NCBI GenBank assembly: GCA_045657665.1
Contig: JAZOTN010000011.1
Span: 1-57,528 of the forward strand
Length of the DNA stretch: 57,528 nucleotides
Origin: RUG12461 sp045657665
GTDB taxonomy: Bacteria; Bacillota; Clostridia; Lachnospirales; Lachnospiraceae
Direction of reading: 5' to 3'
Shown: positions 8,530-17,088 of the stretch, piece after piece
Layout: every line of letters starts with the position of its first letter
How positions within the stretch are numbered: position 1 is the stretch's first letter
Notes under the pieces: model-generated
Told to the model about the DNA's origin: nothing
What the model saw: the letters and a program-made list of their open reading frames with translations, nothing else
Databases searched by the model: none
Program-made: the position numbers and the translations under genes

Positions 8530-9486
8530 ATGAACAAGGGGATTATCCTGAACATCCAGCGTTTTACCGTACATGACGGTCCCGGAATACGTACAGAGGT
8601 TTTTTTCAAGGGCTGTCCCCTCCGATGCCTGTGGTGCAGTAACCCCGAAAGTCAGGAACGGGTTCCTGAGCCGGGTGTTTATCCCTCCAAGTGTATTGGG
8701 AAAAGTATCTGCGGCGTCTGCATTCCAGCCTGCCCGGTTACGGATTGCATCCGGTTTCAGGATGACGGTACGCTGCATACCATTGACCATAACCATTGCG
8801 TTTCCTGCATGCTGTGCCACCGGGCATGCCCTTCCGATGCCGTTCACGCCTTCGGAAAAAGCATGACGGTTGCAGAGATCATGGATGAACTGCGACGGGA
8901 TATGGAGTATTATCACTCTTCCGAAGGAGGTATCACGCTTTCCGGAGGAGAGCCTCTTATGCAGGGCGCTTTTGCCTCGGCTCTTCTTAAGGAATGTCGG
9001 GCGGAGGGAATCCATACCTGCCTTGAAACCACCTTTTATGCTCCGTCTGAAATTGCGGAAGCCGCAGCCTCTGAAGCCGACTTCCTGATCTCGGATCTGA
9101 AGCTCATGGACTCTGATCTGCACCGGAAATACACAGGCGTTCCGAACGAACCGATCCTCGAGAATCTGGATCGCATTTCGCATCTGAAGAAACCACTCGT
9201 ACTACGCATCCCGGTAATTCCGGACATCAATGATACGGATGAAAACGTTTCAAGAACCGCTGACTTCATCCGAAAGAGGCTCGATAAACGCTTTTCTCTT
9301 CTGCAGCTTCTTCCATTTCTGCATCTCGGCGAAGAGAAATGCCTGGCTCTAAGCAGGAACTACCCTATGGCAGAGCTGGTAATTGACAGGGAATCGCAGC
9401 AGAAGAGGCTCCGGGAAATGGAACATTATTTTCAAGGATATGGCATTCCCTGCCAGATCGGCGGCTCTATCCTGGAAAATGCTTAA
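8530..9486 (+). CDS. Glycyl radical enzyme activating protein (radical SAM)
   Basis: This enzyme uses S-adenosylmethionine and a [4Fe-4S] cluster to abstract hydrogen from the glycine of its partner glycyl radical enzyme, installing the stable radical under anaerobic conditions. The radical SAM CxxxCxxC motif is Cys29, Cys33 and Cys36. A ferredoxin-like insert with two further cysteine clusters follows (Cys55-Cys73 and Cys90-Cys100), as in activases of diol dehydratase-type enzymes and unlike pyruvate formate-lyase activase. The SGGEP motif is present. I chose the ATG at 8530; a TTG lies two codons upstream. Neither has a clear ribosome binding site. The gene is 12 bases ahead of the glycyl radical enzyme, so the pair is co-transcribed. 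Confidence 0.93.
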   Translation: MNKGIILNIQRFTVHDGPGIRTEVFFKGCPLRCLWCSNPESQERVPEPGVYPSKCIGKSICGVCIPACPVTDCIRFQDDGTLHTIDHNHCVSCMLCHRACPSDAVHAFGKSMTVAEIMDELRRDMEYYHSSEGGITLSGGEPLMQGAFASALLKECRAEGIHTCLETTFYAPSEIAEAAASEADFLISDLKLMDSDLHRKYTGVPNEPILENLDRISHLKKPLVLRIPVIPDINDTDENVSRTADFIRKRLDKRFSLLQLLPFLHLGEEKCLALSRNYPMAELVIDRESQQKRLREMEHYFQGYGIPCQIGGSILENA

Positions 9487-9498
9487 AAAGGAGTTTTT

Positions 9499-12012
9499 AT
9501 GAATCAAAACCATCCATGCGGCAATGAAGCATACGACCAGTCTTACGGACTCGGATATCAGGTAAACCACGGAGAACTCTCTCCATACCCAAGGATCAAC
9601 CGACTCCGTAAGCGATTTCTTTCTACAGAATTTACAATCGATTCAAAAAGAGCAGTTCTCGTGACGGAGGCTTATCAGGCAAACGAAATCGAACCGGTTC
9701 CGAAAAAATGTGCTCTTGCTTTAAAAAATGTTCTTGAAAATGTTCCGATCGATCTTTATGACGACGAGCTTCTCGTCGGAGAGATTGCCGCCCCCATGAA
9801 GGCAGCTCCGATTTATCCAGAGTTTTCCGTGGACTGGATCCTCGATGAACTGCTTCATCACCCCTTTTCCGAGCGGCCGCATGATGCCTTTCAGATTTCG
9901 GAAGGCGACCGCGCAGCTCTTCTTCGTGTCCTCCCTTATTGGAAGGGGAAAACCGTTGCGGATCTGGCGGAACAGGAGCTTTCCGATACACAGCGTCTTG
10001 GGAGCGAGCTCGGAAAAAAAGTCTATATGACCAATCTGTACCACTATGGCGGGATCGGACATTTATGTCCCGATTTTAAGCGCCTGCTTCAAACGGGGCA
10101 CGGCAGTCTGATCCGTGAGGCAAAGGAAATGCTCTCCTCCCTTTCTCCGAAGGATCCTGAATATGAAGAAAAAAAGGTCTGGTATGAGTCCGTCATAATC
10201 GAGCTGGAATCCGCCGTCACATTTATCAAGCGTTACGCAGCCCTTGCTGAGGAAAAAGCAAAGGACGAAGACGATCCCGGGCGGAAAAACGAACTGGCTT
10301 ACATCGCATCCAACTGCATGGAAATCGCCGAAGGACCCGCAAAAACCTTCTGGCAGGCTCTTCAGCTTTGGCATTTTGCCACGACGATCACGGAGATCGA
10401 ATCCAACGGACACTCCGTTTCCTTCGGGCGTATGGATCAATGGCTCTATCCTTACTATCAAAACGATGTCGCGCATCATATCCTCACGAAGGATTTCGCG
10501 GGTGAACTTCTGGAATGCGCCTTTATCAAAATGGGAAATCCTTCCAAGCTGAAGGACCGCATGACCGTTCAGGTAAGGAACGGACGCGGCTGGGGCGGTG
10601 AAAGTCTGACCATCGGCGGAACAAAAACAGATGGGAGTGATGCGACAAATGATCTTACCTTCCTGATACTGGAAGCCTCTGTACATACCCGTCTAATGAC
10701 TCCCTGGGTCTGTGTACGGATGCATGAGCATACACCGTATGAGCTCAAGGTAAAAACCTTTGAATGTATCCGAGCGGGCTACGGACATCCGAAACTATAT
10801 AATGATGCAACCGCCATCCGTGTGATGCAAAAAAAAGGAATGACAATTGAAGAAGCCCGCGATTACGCTGTTGTCGGATGCGTTGAACCGGATCTCCCCG
10901 GAAAAGAATACGGGTTTCATGATGCGGCATACATGAATCTCGTTCGTGTTCTTGAGCTATCCTTAAACCACGGCATATGCTATGAGTGTTCCGAGGAGTG
11001 TCCGCAGTATCAGCAGTGCCGACATTCCGGGAGGACACTTGGTCCTGATACCGGTGGTCTTGATACCTTTTCATCCATGGACGAGGTTCTCGGAAGCTTT
11101 CATCTGCAGCTTTCCTACTGGACAGATGCCATGTGTGATATGGTGAACCTTATCGACCTGGCTCATCGCAAAAGAAAGCCCCTTCCGTATCTTTCTTCTC
11201 TGATCGAAAACTGCATTTCCTCCGGAAAGGACATCAATTCCGGAGGAGCAAAATATAATTTTTCCGGTCCCCAGGGATGCGGGATCGCAACCTGTGCAGA
11301 TGCCCTGACGGCCATCCATCAGCTGATCTTTGATGAAAAACGAATTACCGGTGAGAAGCTCCTTGACGCCGTCAAAAATGACTGGGCGGGTTTTGAAATG
11401 CTGTATGCTCTTATCAACAGCGAGCGGGTACATCATTTCGGAAACGACGATGATTACGCCGACCGGTTTTACCGCGAGGTATTCGAGCTTTACTGCAAAT
11501 GCTTTTCGGGTAAGAAAAATCCACGTGGAGGAACCTTCTGCCCGGGAGTATATTCGGTGAACGCGAATGTCGGCATGGGTCTTACCCTTTCGGCCTCTCC
11601 TGACGGACGCAAAAAAGGAGAACCTATCTCCGATAATATGGGACCGGTTCATACGGCCGCCTCATCCCATGACCGCCTCGGCCCCACAGCCATCGCAAAC
11701 TCGGTCAATAAAGTGGATCATGCCCTGGCGACAAACGGAACTCTCCTGAACTGGAAATTTCCGCCCGAATGTGTTTCCGGTATTCAGGGAAGAGAAAACC
11801 TCATCAGCTTTGTCGACACGTTTTTCCACGGGAGTGCCACGCACTGCCAGTTTAATATCTTAAGCTCAAAAACCATGAGGCGCGCCATGGAGCATCCCGA
11901 GGAATACCGGGATCTTCTGGTTCGTGTTGCCGGATACAGCGCCTATTTTGTGGAACTCGGAAAACCTCTTCAAATGGATCTTATCAACAGAACGGAGTTA
12001 TCATTCTCATGA
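9499..12012 (+). CDS. Glycyl radical enzyme, dehydratase / C-X lyase class, substrate unknown
   Basis: An 837-residue pyruvate formate-lyase superfamily enzyme. The thiyl-radical cysteine is Cys461, with base Glu463 in the GCVEP motif. The glycyl radical is Gly812 in RVAGYSAYF, 26 residues from the C-terminus. The segment after the cysteine, GKEYGFHDAA, resembles the HDAA stretch of glycerol and propanediol dehydratases. It differs from choline trimethylamine-lyase and hydroxyproline dehydratase. SFGRMDQWLYPYY and TPWVCVRMHEHTP are typical superfamily blocks, though the second deviates from the usual dehydratase wording. It has a good AAGGAG site and is followed by a LysR gene with a 4-base overlap. 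Candidates include a diol dehydratase or a sulfonate lyase (isethionate or dihydroxypropanesulfonate). I cannot choose between them without alignment. Confidence 0.92.
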   Translation: MNQNHPCGNEAYDQSYGLGYQVNHGELSPYPRINRLRKRFLSTEFTIDSKRAVLVTEAYQANEIEPVPKKCALALKNVLENVPIDLYDDELLVGEIAAPMKAAPIYPEFSVDWILDELLHHPFSERPHDAFQISEGDRAALLRVLPYWKGKTVADLAEQELSDTQRLGSELGKKVYMTNLYHYGGIGHLCPDFKRLLQTGHGSLIREAKEMLSSLSPKDPEYEEKKVWYESVIIELESAVTFIKRYAALAEEKAKDEDDPGRKNELAYIASNCMEIAEGPAKTFWQALQLWHFATTITEIESNGHSVSFGRMDQWLYPYYQNDVAHHILTKDFAGELLECAFIKMGNPSKLKDRMTVQVRNGRGWGGESLTIGGTKTDGSDATNDLTFLILEASVHTRLMTPWVCVRMHEHTPYELKVKTFECIRAGYGHPKLYNDATAIRVMQKKGMTIEEARDYAVVGCVEPDLPGKEYGFHDAAYMNLVRVLELSLNHGICYECSEECPQYQQCRHSGRTLGPDTGGLDTFSSMDEVLGSFHLQLSYWTDAMCDMVNLIDLAHRKRKPLPYLSSLIENCISSGKDINSGGAKYNFSGPQGCGIATCADALTAIHQLIFDEKRITGEKLLDAVKNDWAGFEMLYALINSERVHHFGNDDDYADRFYREVFELYCKCFSGKKNPRGGTFCPGVYSVNANVGMGLTLSASPDGRKKGEPISDNMGPVHTAASSHDRLGPTAIANSVNKVDHALATNGTLLNWKFPPECVSGIQGRENLISFVDTFFHGSATHCQFNILSSKTMRRAMEHPEEYRDLLVRVAGYSAYFVELGKPLQMDLINRTELSFS

Positions 12013-12962
12013 ATCAGGATTTCAGCAACTACATCGCAGCTATCATAAGGGAAGGCAGCATTTCGGACGCAGCGAGAAGCCTTGGCATCTCCCAACCGGC
12101 GCTTTCCGCCCGGATCAAGAAAATTGAAGATGACTACGGTATCACACTCTTCAAGCGTAACCACAGACCTCCCGTGCTCACGGAGGAGGGAAGACGTTAT
12201 ATGGAATTCATTTCCCGTGTCGAACTTCTTGATCGGGGATTTCGCAGGTATATATCCGATACACATGATCTGACGACCGGTGAGGTACGTGTAGGCGGCA
12301 CCCACCTCTATACTCAGTATTTTCTCCCGGATGCCGTCGCACATTTTCATGATCTCTATCCCGGGGTAAGGATCAGGGTCGTAAATGACAATATCCCTGC
12401 TCTATCAAATATGGTGGCAAAGGGCGATCTGGATCTGTATATTTCAAGCCCCGGAAAACGGATTTCCGGCATGAAATATGAGGCACTTTCCAAAACACGC
12501 CTTTATTTCTGCGTACCTTCGGATCACCCCGTCAATTCAGAATTTAAGGGAAAAGCCATATTACCTGCAGAATTTCAGAATCCGGATCTCAGAAAAAAAA
12601 GCATCCATCCGGATGCTCTCTCCGGTTGTACCTTTATTCTCCTTGATGAATCCCAATACATGGGACAGGAGCTCCGCGAACTGTTTCGGAAATACCATAT
12701 CGTTCCCGGCAATTTTGTCTATACGGATCAGGCCATGACCGCTTATGCGATGAGTGTTGCTGGAGTCGGCATCTCTCTGATGTTCGACCGAACTATCGAA
12801 CAGATCGAAATGTCACCCGCTCCCTGCTATTATACTCTGGATGATGAAATCCTTATAGGGGAACTATGTATTGCTTATACCGCACGGAAAGATTTATCAC
12901 TGGCGGCGAAAAAATTTGTTTCCTGTATGCAGAAAAGCTTTTCCAAAAATCCCCTATGTTGA
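12009..12962 (+). CDS. LysR family transcriptional regulator
   Basis: A 317-residue LysR-type regulator. The N-terminal winged helix-turn-helix (about residues 15-37) reads ISDAARSLGISQPALSARI, followed by the FKRNHRPPVLTEEG wing. The remaining 220 or so residues form the periplasmic-binding-like effector domain. The ATG overlaps the glycyl radical enzyme stop codon (ATGA), so regulator and enzyme are made together. It probably senses the enzyme substrate or product and acts at the inverted repeat at 8477-8494, driving both the plus-strand enzyme genes and the divergent dehydrogenase operon. It converges with the DUF4910 gene across 27 bases. No clear intrinsic terminator is visible at its end. 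Confidence 0.92.
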   Translation: MNQDFSNYIAAIIREGSISDAARSLGISQPALSARIKKIEDDYGITLFKRNHRPPVLTEEGRRYMEFISRVELLDRGFRRYISDTHDLTTGEVRVGGTHLYTQYFLPDAVAHFHDLYPGVRIRVVNDNIPALSNMVAKGDLDLYISSPGKRISGMKYEALSKTRLYFCVPSDHPVNSEFKGKAILPAEFQNPDLRKKSIHPDALSGCTFILLDESQYMGQELRELFRKYHIVPGNFVYTDQAMTAYAMSVAGVGISLMFDRTIEQIEMSPAPCYYTLDDEILIGELCIAYTARKDLSLAAKKFVSCMQKSFSKNPLC

Positions 12963-12989
12963 ATTCCGCAATAACTATACTGCCTTCTA

Positions 12990-14309
12990 CTATATGCTTA
13001 GTTCAATCAGACCATGCATCAGCATTTTATCCACTAAGGGAATCAATTCTTTCAGCGGAACATCAATCGTTTCACTGATCTCGATCAGATCCAATGTTCC
13101 ATCTGCATATGCGAGGAGATCTCTCATCGCAAAAATGCCGTCATAAACTCCTTTTTTACTGATTTCAGGATACAATCCGCGTTTTCCAAACTGCGGCTCT
13201 CCAAGCACGGTAGCTTTGTAATATCCGTTGTATTCCAATGCTTGAATCACCTCGGTCATAACATCAAAACTCCCCTGAAAACCTTCCGGACTTACAAGAT
13301 CCATGTTGTCGAGAGATGTATGGTATTCGGGATATTCGCCAAACTTGGATCTGCAGAAGCACACCACCGGAAGATCAATTCCAGGAGAATTATATTGACG
13401 CTCATCGGATCCTCTCTTCAGGAAAGAATACTGTATATAATTCTTCTTTCCTTTCAGAACATGATGAAGCACTCGATCCGGCAGTGTGTTTCCTTTTCTG
13501 GAACAGATCATGGAGTAGGCTCTGTCATCTCCAACGCAGGAAAGATTAAACCCCGCGATCATCGTTTTTTTTCGATCCGCCAGATGATTTCCAGTTGCCA
13601 GATACGTGATGGATCCGATCGTCTCAGGAATAAAAAGAAATCGATAAGTGTATCTGCGATTTTTCATAGCTAATACATAGCGGATTAACTCCGCAGCCAG
13701 CGCAGGTCCCGAACATTCATTATTTGCCATAGAAGGATGACAGAAATAGGTGGAAAAGAAAATCTCTTTTTTGCTTTCTCCCGGGATAACCGTTTCCGCA
13801 TAATTCAACACACCCTCAAACAGATCACTATCAATCACCATATGGTATTTCCCCTCCGGAAGTGCATCTCTTTGGTTTTTACTCATACAGAATCCATAAC
13901 GTTCTTTATAATACGAAGTCACATAAGGAATTGCATCTGGTTGGTCATCCTGCACATAGATGTATTTCTTCAGTTCCGCAAGATCTACCCACCGATCAAC
14001 CGGAACCGAATAACCCATAACATGCAGGTTGTTTTCCTTCATATCAATAATCCGTTTCCCGGATTCATCCTCGATATACGCTTCCCGGATCGACCACTCC
14101 TTGGGAACCGTCCAGTCAAAGACCGACTTTCCACTCCTCACTTCCGAAATACACAGCTCCAGTGCCCCGTCTCTTTCAATATAGTCAGCAATATCGGAAA
14201 GTGTCATGTGTACACCTTCTCCTGTAATACTTCGACAATATGGAAAAATCTTTTTACAAAACTCGTATATTTGCTGACCTTTCTTGATTTTTTTACCATT
14301 TTCATCCAT
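12990..14309 (-). CDS. DUF4910 / DUF2172 family aminopeptidase-like protein
   Basis: A 439-residue protein resembling the DUF4910 family, a zinc aminopeptidase-like fold (M28-related) often found in polysaccharide and glycosylation loci. STYFCHPSMANNECSGP and the later HTSLDNMD segment contain plausible metal-binding His, Glu and Asp residues. SITGEGV near residue 30 is typical of the family, and the last 70 residues look like a winged-helix tail. AGAGGA precedes the ATG. It is transcribed on its own, since the next gene upstream is divergent. Its role in glycan synthesis is not established; a peptidase or amidohydrolase acting on an amino-acid-bearing sugar is one possibility. Confidence 0.82.
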   Translation of the reverse strand: MDENGKKIKKGQQIYEFCKKIFPYCRSITGEGVHMTLSDIADYIERDGALELCISEVRSGKSVFDWTVPKEWSIREAYIEDESGKRIIDMKENNLHVMGYSVPVDRWVDLAELKKYIYVQDDQPDAIPYVTSYYKERYGFCMSKNQRDALPEGKYHMVIDSDLFEGVLNYAETVIPGESKKEIFFSTYFCHPSMANNECSGPALAAELIRYVLAMKNRRYTYRFLFIPETIGSITYLATGNHLADRKKTMIAGFNLSCVGDDRAYSMICSRKGNTLPDRVLHHVLKGKKNYIQYSFLKRGSDERQYNSPGIDLPVVCFCRSKFGEYPEYHTSLDNMDLVSPEGFQGSFDVMTEVIQALEYNGYYKATVLGEPQFGKRGLYPEISKKGVYDGIFAMRDLLAYADGTLDLIEISETIDVPLKELIPLVDKMLMHGLIELSI

Positions 14310-14466
14310 CTTGGTTCCTCTTAATCATATGATAACGAGCTAAAAGATTGCATGGAACTTTGCACAAAAAACTGATCTGCCAAGGCGCAAGCGACATGCG
14401 ACTGTTGATATCAATGTCATTTTATTTTACACGCTCAAAAAAAAATAATCAATTCTAACCCTTCTA

Positions 14467-14475
14467 TGATATAAT
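14467..14475 (+). promoter_or_regulatory. Extended -10 promoter, possibly giving a leaderless mRNA
   Basis: TGATATAAT is a textbook extended -10 element (TG at 14467-14468, TATAAT at 14470-14475). Its end is 6 bases before the ATG at 14482, so the expected start point falls on or next to the start codon. No ribosome binding site is available in such a transcript. No good -35 box is seen, which is normal for extended -10 promoters. Confidence 0.55.
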
Positions 14476-14481
14476 CCACCT

Positions 14482-16590
14482 ATGAAATCTATTCTCAATC
14501 GATTATACCAACAAAAATGGATCTGCTCCGTTTTGATTACACTCATGTCGGTAATCTTTTTTCTCGCTTTGTTCACCGAACATTACGAAACCGGCGACGA
14601 TTTTTGGATTAATTCTATTGCTTCCGGATTTACAACCGAAAGAGACTATCATTTGGTTTTTAATAACATTCTCCTCGGTCATCTTCTGGTGTTTCTGAAT
14701 ACCAACGCTCCATCCGTTCCCTGGTATGGTCTGCTCCAGTATCTGACAGCCTTTCTTTCTCTGTCCTCCGTTGTCTTTCTTCTACTTCGTGAAAAAATAC
14801 AGGGGCGTCTTCTCCTAATAGGACTCGTACTCTCCTTTTTCACCTATGAACTTTTTATAAAAGCGGAATTTACCAAAGTATCCGGCATTGCCGCCGCCAC
14901 GGGAATTCTGCTTGTTCTTTATGCATTGGAGAAAGACTCGATTCCGAAAGTTGAGCTTTCCCTCGGTCTGATTCTGCTGTTTGTCAGCAGCTTATACCGT
15001 TTCGCAGGATTCATGGGTGCACTTGCCATATGGGTCGTCTATGGTTTCTTTCATATGGTGTCCATGATTCGCAAAAAAAACCGCAAAATATGGAAACGTT
15101 ATCTTATTATCATTCCTTTGTCCCTTTTTGTCTGTCTCGGAATCTGGAAAATTGATGACCTTTCTTATCGAAACGACCCCGCTTGGAACGCATACAAAGA
15201 ATTTCTAACGGCAGAAAAAACTCTTAATGACTTTTCCTACCCCGAATATTCCGAGAATGAAGCCGTTTATAAATCAGCGGATGTTAATGAAAATGCTCGT
15301 ATTCTGTACAGCCATATGGATATCGCCGATCCTGAAAAATACACTGTACCCGTTATCCAAAAGATTGCGTCTGCGAAATCCACTCGCGGAATATCCTTTC
15401 AGTCATTTTGGAGCTTTCTCAAAGAATCTCTCCCTTCCTGGTTTCGAGACTACCCATATGTCTATGCTGTACTTGCGTTTTTTGTAGTTGCGGTTCTTTG
15501 CAACCGTACTCGCAGAATCCGCGTCCTGTTACTGCTCGTCGGAAGCAGTATCAGCTTCCTTTTCCTAGAATATGCGCTCTATCTGCGCGGTCGATACGGT
15601 CTGAACCGTGTAGACCTGATCCTCTTTTATTCTCTTACAACCATAGCAATTATTTTAATGACAGAAAATCCTGACAAGGATCCGATTCCATCCGGATCTG
15701 CTGGAAAGCGATTTTTTTGCTGGGGCAGTACTCTTGCAGCATTTCTTATATGCGGCATCCTTCTCTACTATTATCAGCCCCCGCATCAACATGGGATTGA
15801 TATCGAGGCCTCTGATGTCATCGCAAAAACATCCCAGAAAGAGTTTTACTCAAATTTGAACCAGGATCAGAAAAACACCTATTTAATCGCCTGGTCCGTC
15901 AGTGATTATTCCATGTGCTTCGGACCACTTGATCCAATTGAATATGGATCATCCACAAACCAAATCTATCTCGGAGGCTGGCTGATTGAATCTCCTATTT
16001 ACCATAAGCAGCTTGAAGCAAGGAATATCGAAAATCCATTCCGCTCTCTTGTTACAGAACCAAATGTTTATTTGCTGCAGAACGGAGTATATATAGAAAG
16101 CAGTCTAAATTATCTCAATGATTACTACCGATCCTCTGAAAGCGATCCTGCTTATTACGGAGTTGTTGTAAAAAATATCGGTGGTAATCTTGTTTACAAG
16201 ATTACCACCGATGAGCTGACGAAGCGTTTTCTTTCCTTCGAACCGGATTCTATTTCCGATGGAACTGACTTTCTTACAAGCTACATAGAAATTCATCCAT
16301 CCGGATCAGAAGCCACCATCTCAGGTTCTCTCTATCTGGATGGCGATAATTCATTCTCGGAGCAGCTCTTCGTAATTATGGAGAATGAAACAGGCCAGAC
16401 ATATTTCCCCTTTTATCTGACTCAGGAGGAAAACCCGTTCGCCGGAAATCTTATGCATGGTCAATATTCTGCATTTTCAGGATTACTGCATTATGACAAA
16501 GCTATTCAGAATTACCAGATTTGGCTGATCTATCAAAATCATGATCGCTTACTAAAATGTCGCGTTGCAGAAGATCGAATTCTACAATAA
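14482..16590 (+). CDS. Polytopic membrane protein, GT-C-like
   Basis: A 702-residue integral membrane protein with roughly ten to twelve transmembrane segments in the first 430 residues, followed by a soluble C-terminal domain of about 270 residues, probably extracytoplasmic. The first external loop carries ETGDDFW, an acidic motif in the position where GT-C glycosyltransferases place their catalytic carboxylates. I therefore suggest a polyprenyl-phosphate-sugar-dependent glycosyltransferase or a related transferase acting outside the membrane. It is the only glycan gene on the plus strand between 13 and 57 kb and overlaps the convergent CDP-amidate kinase gene by 9 bases. Codons 566-577 contain a perfect hairpin that looks like the terminator of the opposite operon. 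The family name is not certain. Confidence 0.82.
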   Translation: MKSILNRLYQQKWICSVLITLMSVIFFLALFTEHYETGDDFWINSIASGFTTERDYHLVFNNILLGHLLVFLNTNAPSVPWYGLLQYLTAFLSLSSVVFLLLREKIQGRLLLIGLVLSFFTYELFIKAEFTKVSGIAAATGILLVLYALEKDSIPKVELSLGLILLFVSSLYRFAGFMGALAIWVVYGFFHMVSMIRKKNRKIWKRYLIIIPLSLFVCLGIWKIDDLSYRNDPAWNAYKEFLTAEKTLNDFSYPEYSENEAVYKSADVNENARILYSHMDIADPEKYTVPVIQKIASAKSTRGISFQSFWSFLKESLPSWFRDYPYVYAVLAFFVVAVLCNRTRRIRVLLLLVGSSISFLFLEYALYLRGRYGLNRVDLILFYSLTTIAIILMTENPDKDPIPSGSAGKRFFCWGSTLAAFLICGILLYYYQPPHQHGIDIEASDVIAKTSQKEFYSNLNQDQKNTYLIAWSVSDYSMCFGPLDPIEYGSSTNQIYLGGWLIESPIYHKQLEARNIENPFRSLVTEPNVYLLQNGVYIESSLNYLNDYYRSSESDPAYYGVVVKNIGGNLVYKITTDELTKRFLSFEPDSISDGTDFLTSYIEIHPSGSEATISGSLYLDGDNSFSEQLFVIMENETGQTYFPFYLTQEENPFAGNLMHGQYSAFSGLLHYDKAIQNYQIWLIYQNHDRLLKCRVAEDRILQ
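16170..16212 (-). terminator. Intrinsic terminator of the long minus-strand operon, inside a convergent gene
   Basis: A perfect 16-bp inverted repeat (16177-16192 and 16197-16212) with a 4-base loop is followed, on the minus strand only, by one A and then six T residues (complement of 16170-16175). This is the form of a Rho-independent terminator for transcription leaving the last operon gene, whose stop is about 370 bases upstream at 16582. It sits inside the coding sequence of the plus-strand membrane protein, so the operon transcript would run antisense to that gene. Confidence 0.75.
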
Positions 16591-17088
16591 TCTATTCCAC
16601 AGGTTTTCCACCTGCTTCTCCGGTGAGATCGTCCCGTCATTATCCAGAACAATATCCGGTGAAACCGGTTCCTCAAACTGAATATCAACGCCGACCAGGT
16701 CTTTTTCTTTTTCGGATGTTTTCCCGCTGTAAAGACCTTTCTGGTCACGCTGTCTTAAAACCTCCATCGGCACACGTATATAGATTTCGCAGTATCCCGG
16801 TATATGCTCCCGGTTCCACTCCCGCACTGCATGAAACATTGAAATCGTGCAAATTACAACATCTATGCCCTGTGACGAAAGCAGGGCACAGAGCCTCGAA
16901 TACCGCATCGCGCATTTTCTCCGGTCTTCCTCGGTATATCCCAGATCATCTCCGAAAACCCGGCGCAGCGTATCTCCATCCAGGAACACAGTTGCTGTAT
17001 TCTCAGCCTTTCTGTTCTCAAAAAAAAGCCGTCCGATCGTTGTTTTTCCGGCACCGGAAAGACCTGTGATCCAGTATACTTTTCCCAT
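16582..17088 (-). CDS. APS kinase-like; cytidine diphosphoramidate 3'-kinase (MeOPN pathway)
   Basis: A 168-residue P-loop kinase of the adenylylsulfate kinase family, with Walker A GLSGAGKT (residues 9-16) and the family DGD motif in FLDGDTLRRVFGDDLGY. No sulfate adenylyltransferase or sulfate-activation gene is nearby. Instead it follows homologues of the C. jejuni phosphoramidate genes. In that pathway the equivalent enzyme (Cj1415) phosphorylates the 3'-hydroxyl of cytidine diphosphoramidate. The start at 17088 was chosen because its ATG overlaps the upstream stop (TGATG) and leads directly into GKVYWITGL. It is the last gene of the long operon and overlaps the convergent membrane gene by 9 bases. 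The phosphoramidate assignment rests on context; sequence alone would also allow APS kinase. Confidence 0.85.
   Translation of the reverse strand: MGKVYWITGLSGAGKTTIGRLFFENRKAENTATVFLDGDTLRRVFGDDLGYTEEDRRKCAMRYSRLCALLSSQGIDVVICTISMFHAVREWNREHIPGYCEIYIRVPMEVLRQRDQKGLYSGKTSEKEKDLVGVDIQFEEPVSPDIVLDNDGTISPEKQVENLWNRLL

Noticed and set aside
8512..9183. Minus-strand open frame of 223 codons opposite the activase
   Set aside because: The plus strand encodes an activase with all cysteine motifs in place; the opposite frame has no recognisable domain.
12963..12989. Intrinsic terminator between the convergent LysR and DUF4910 genes
   Set aside because: No stem with a T-tract was found in or near the 27-base gap.
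14324..14333. Palindrome ATCATATGAT and nearby TTGATATCAA (14405-14414) as operators
   Set aside because: Ten-base AT-rich palindromes are expected by chance, and neither is placed convincingly relative to a promoter.
16600..16614. Short hairpin CAGGT/ACCTG as terminator of the plus-strand membrane gene
   Set aside because: Only 5 bp of stem and no T-run; it lies in the coding sequence of the kinase and is likely chance.
16582..17088. True APS kinase for sulfate assimilation or sulfated glycan
   Set aside because: No sulfate adenylyltransferase or PAPS-related genes are seen, and the neighbours match the phosphoramidate pathway gene by gene. Not fully excluded.
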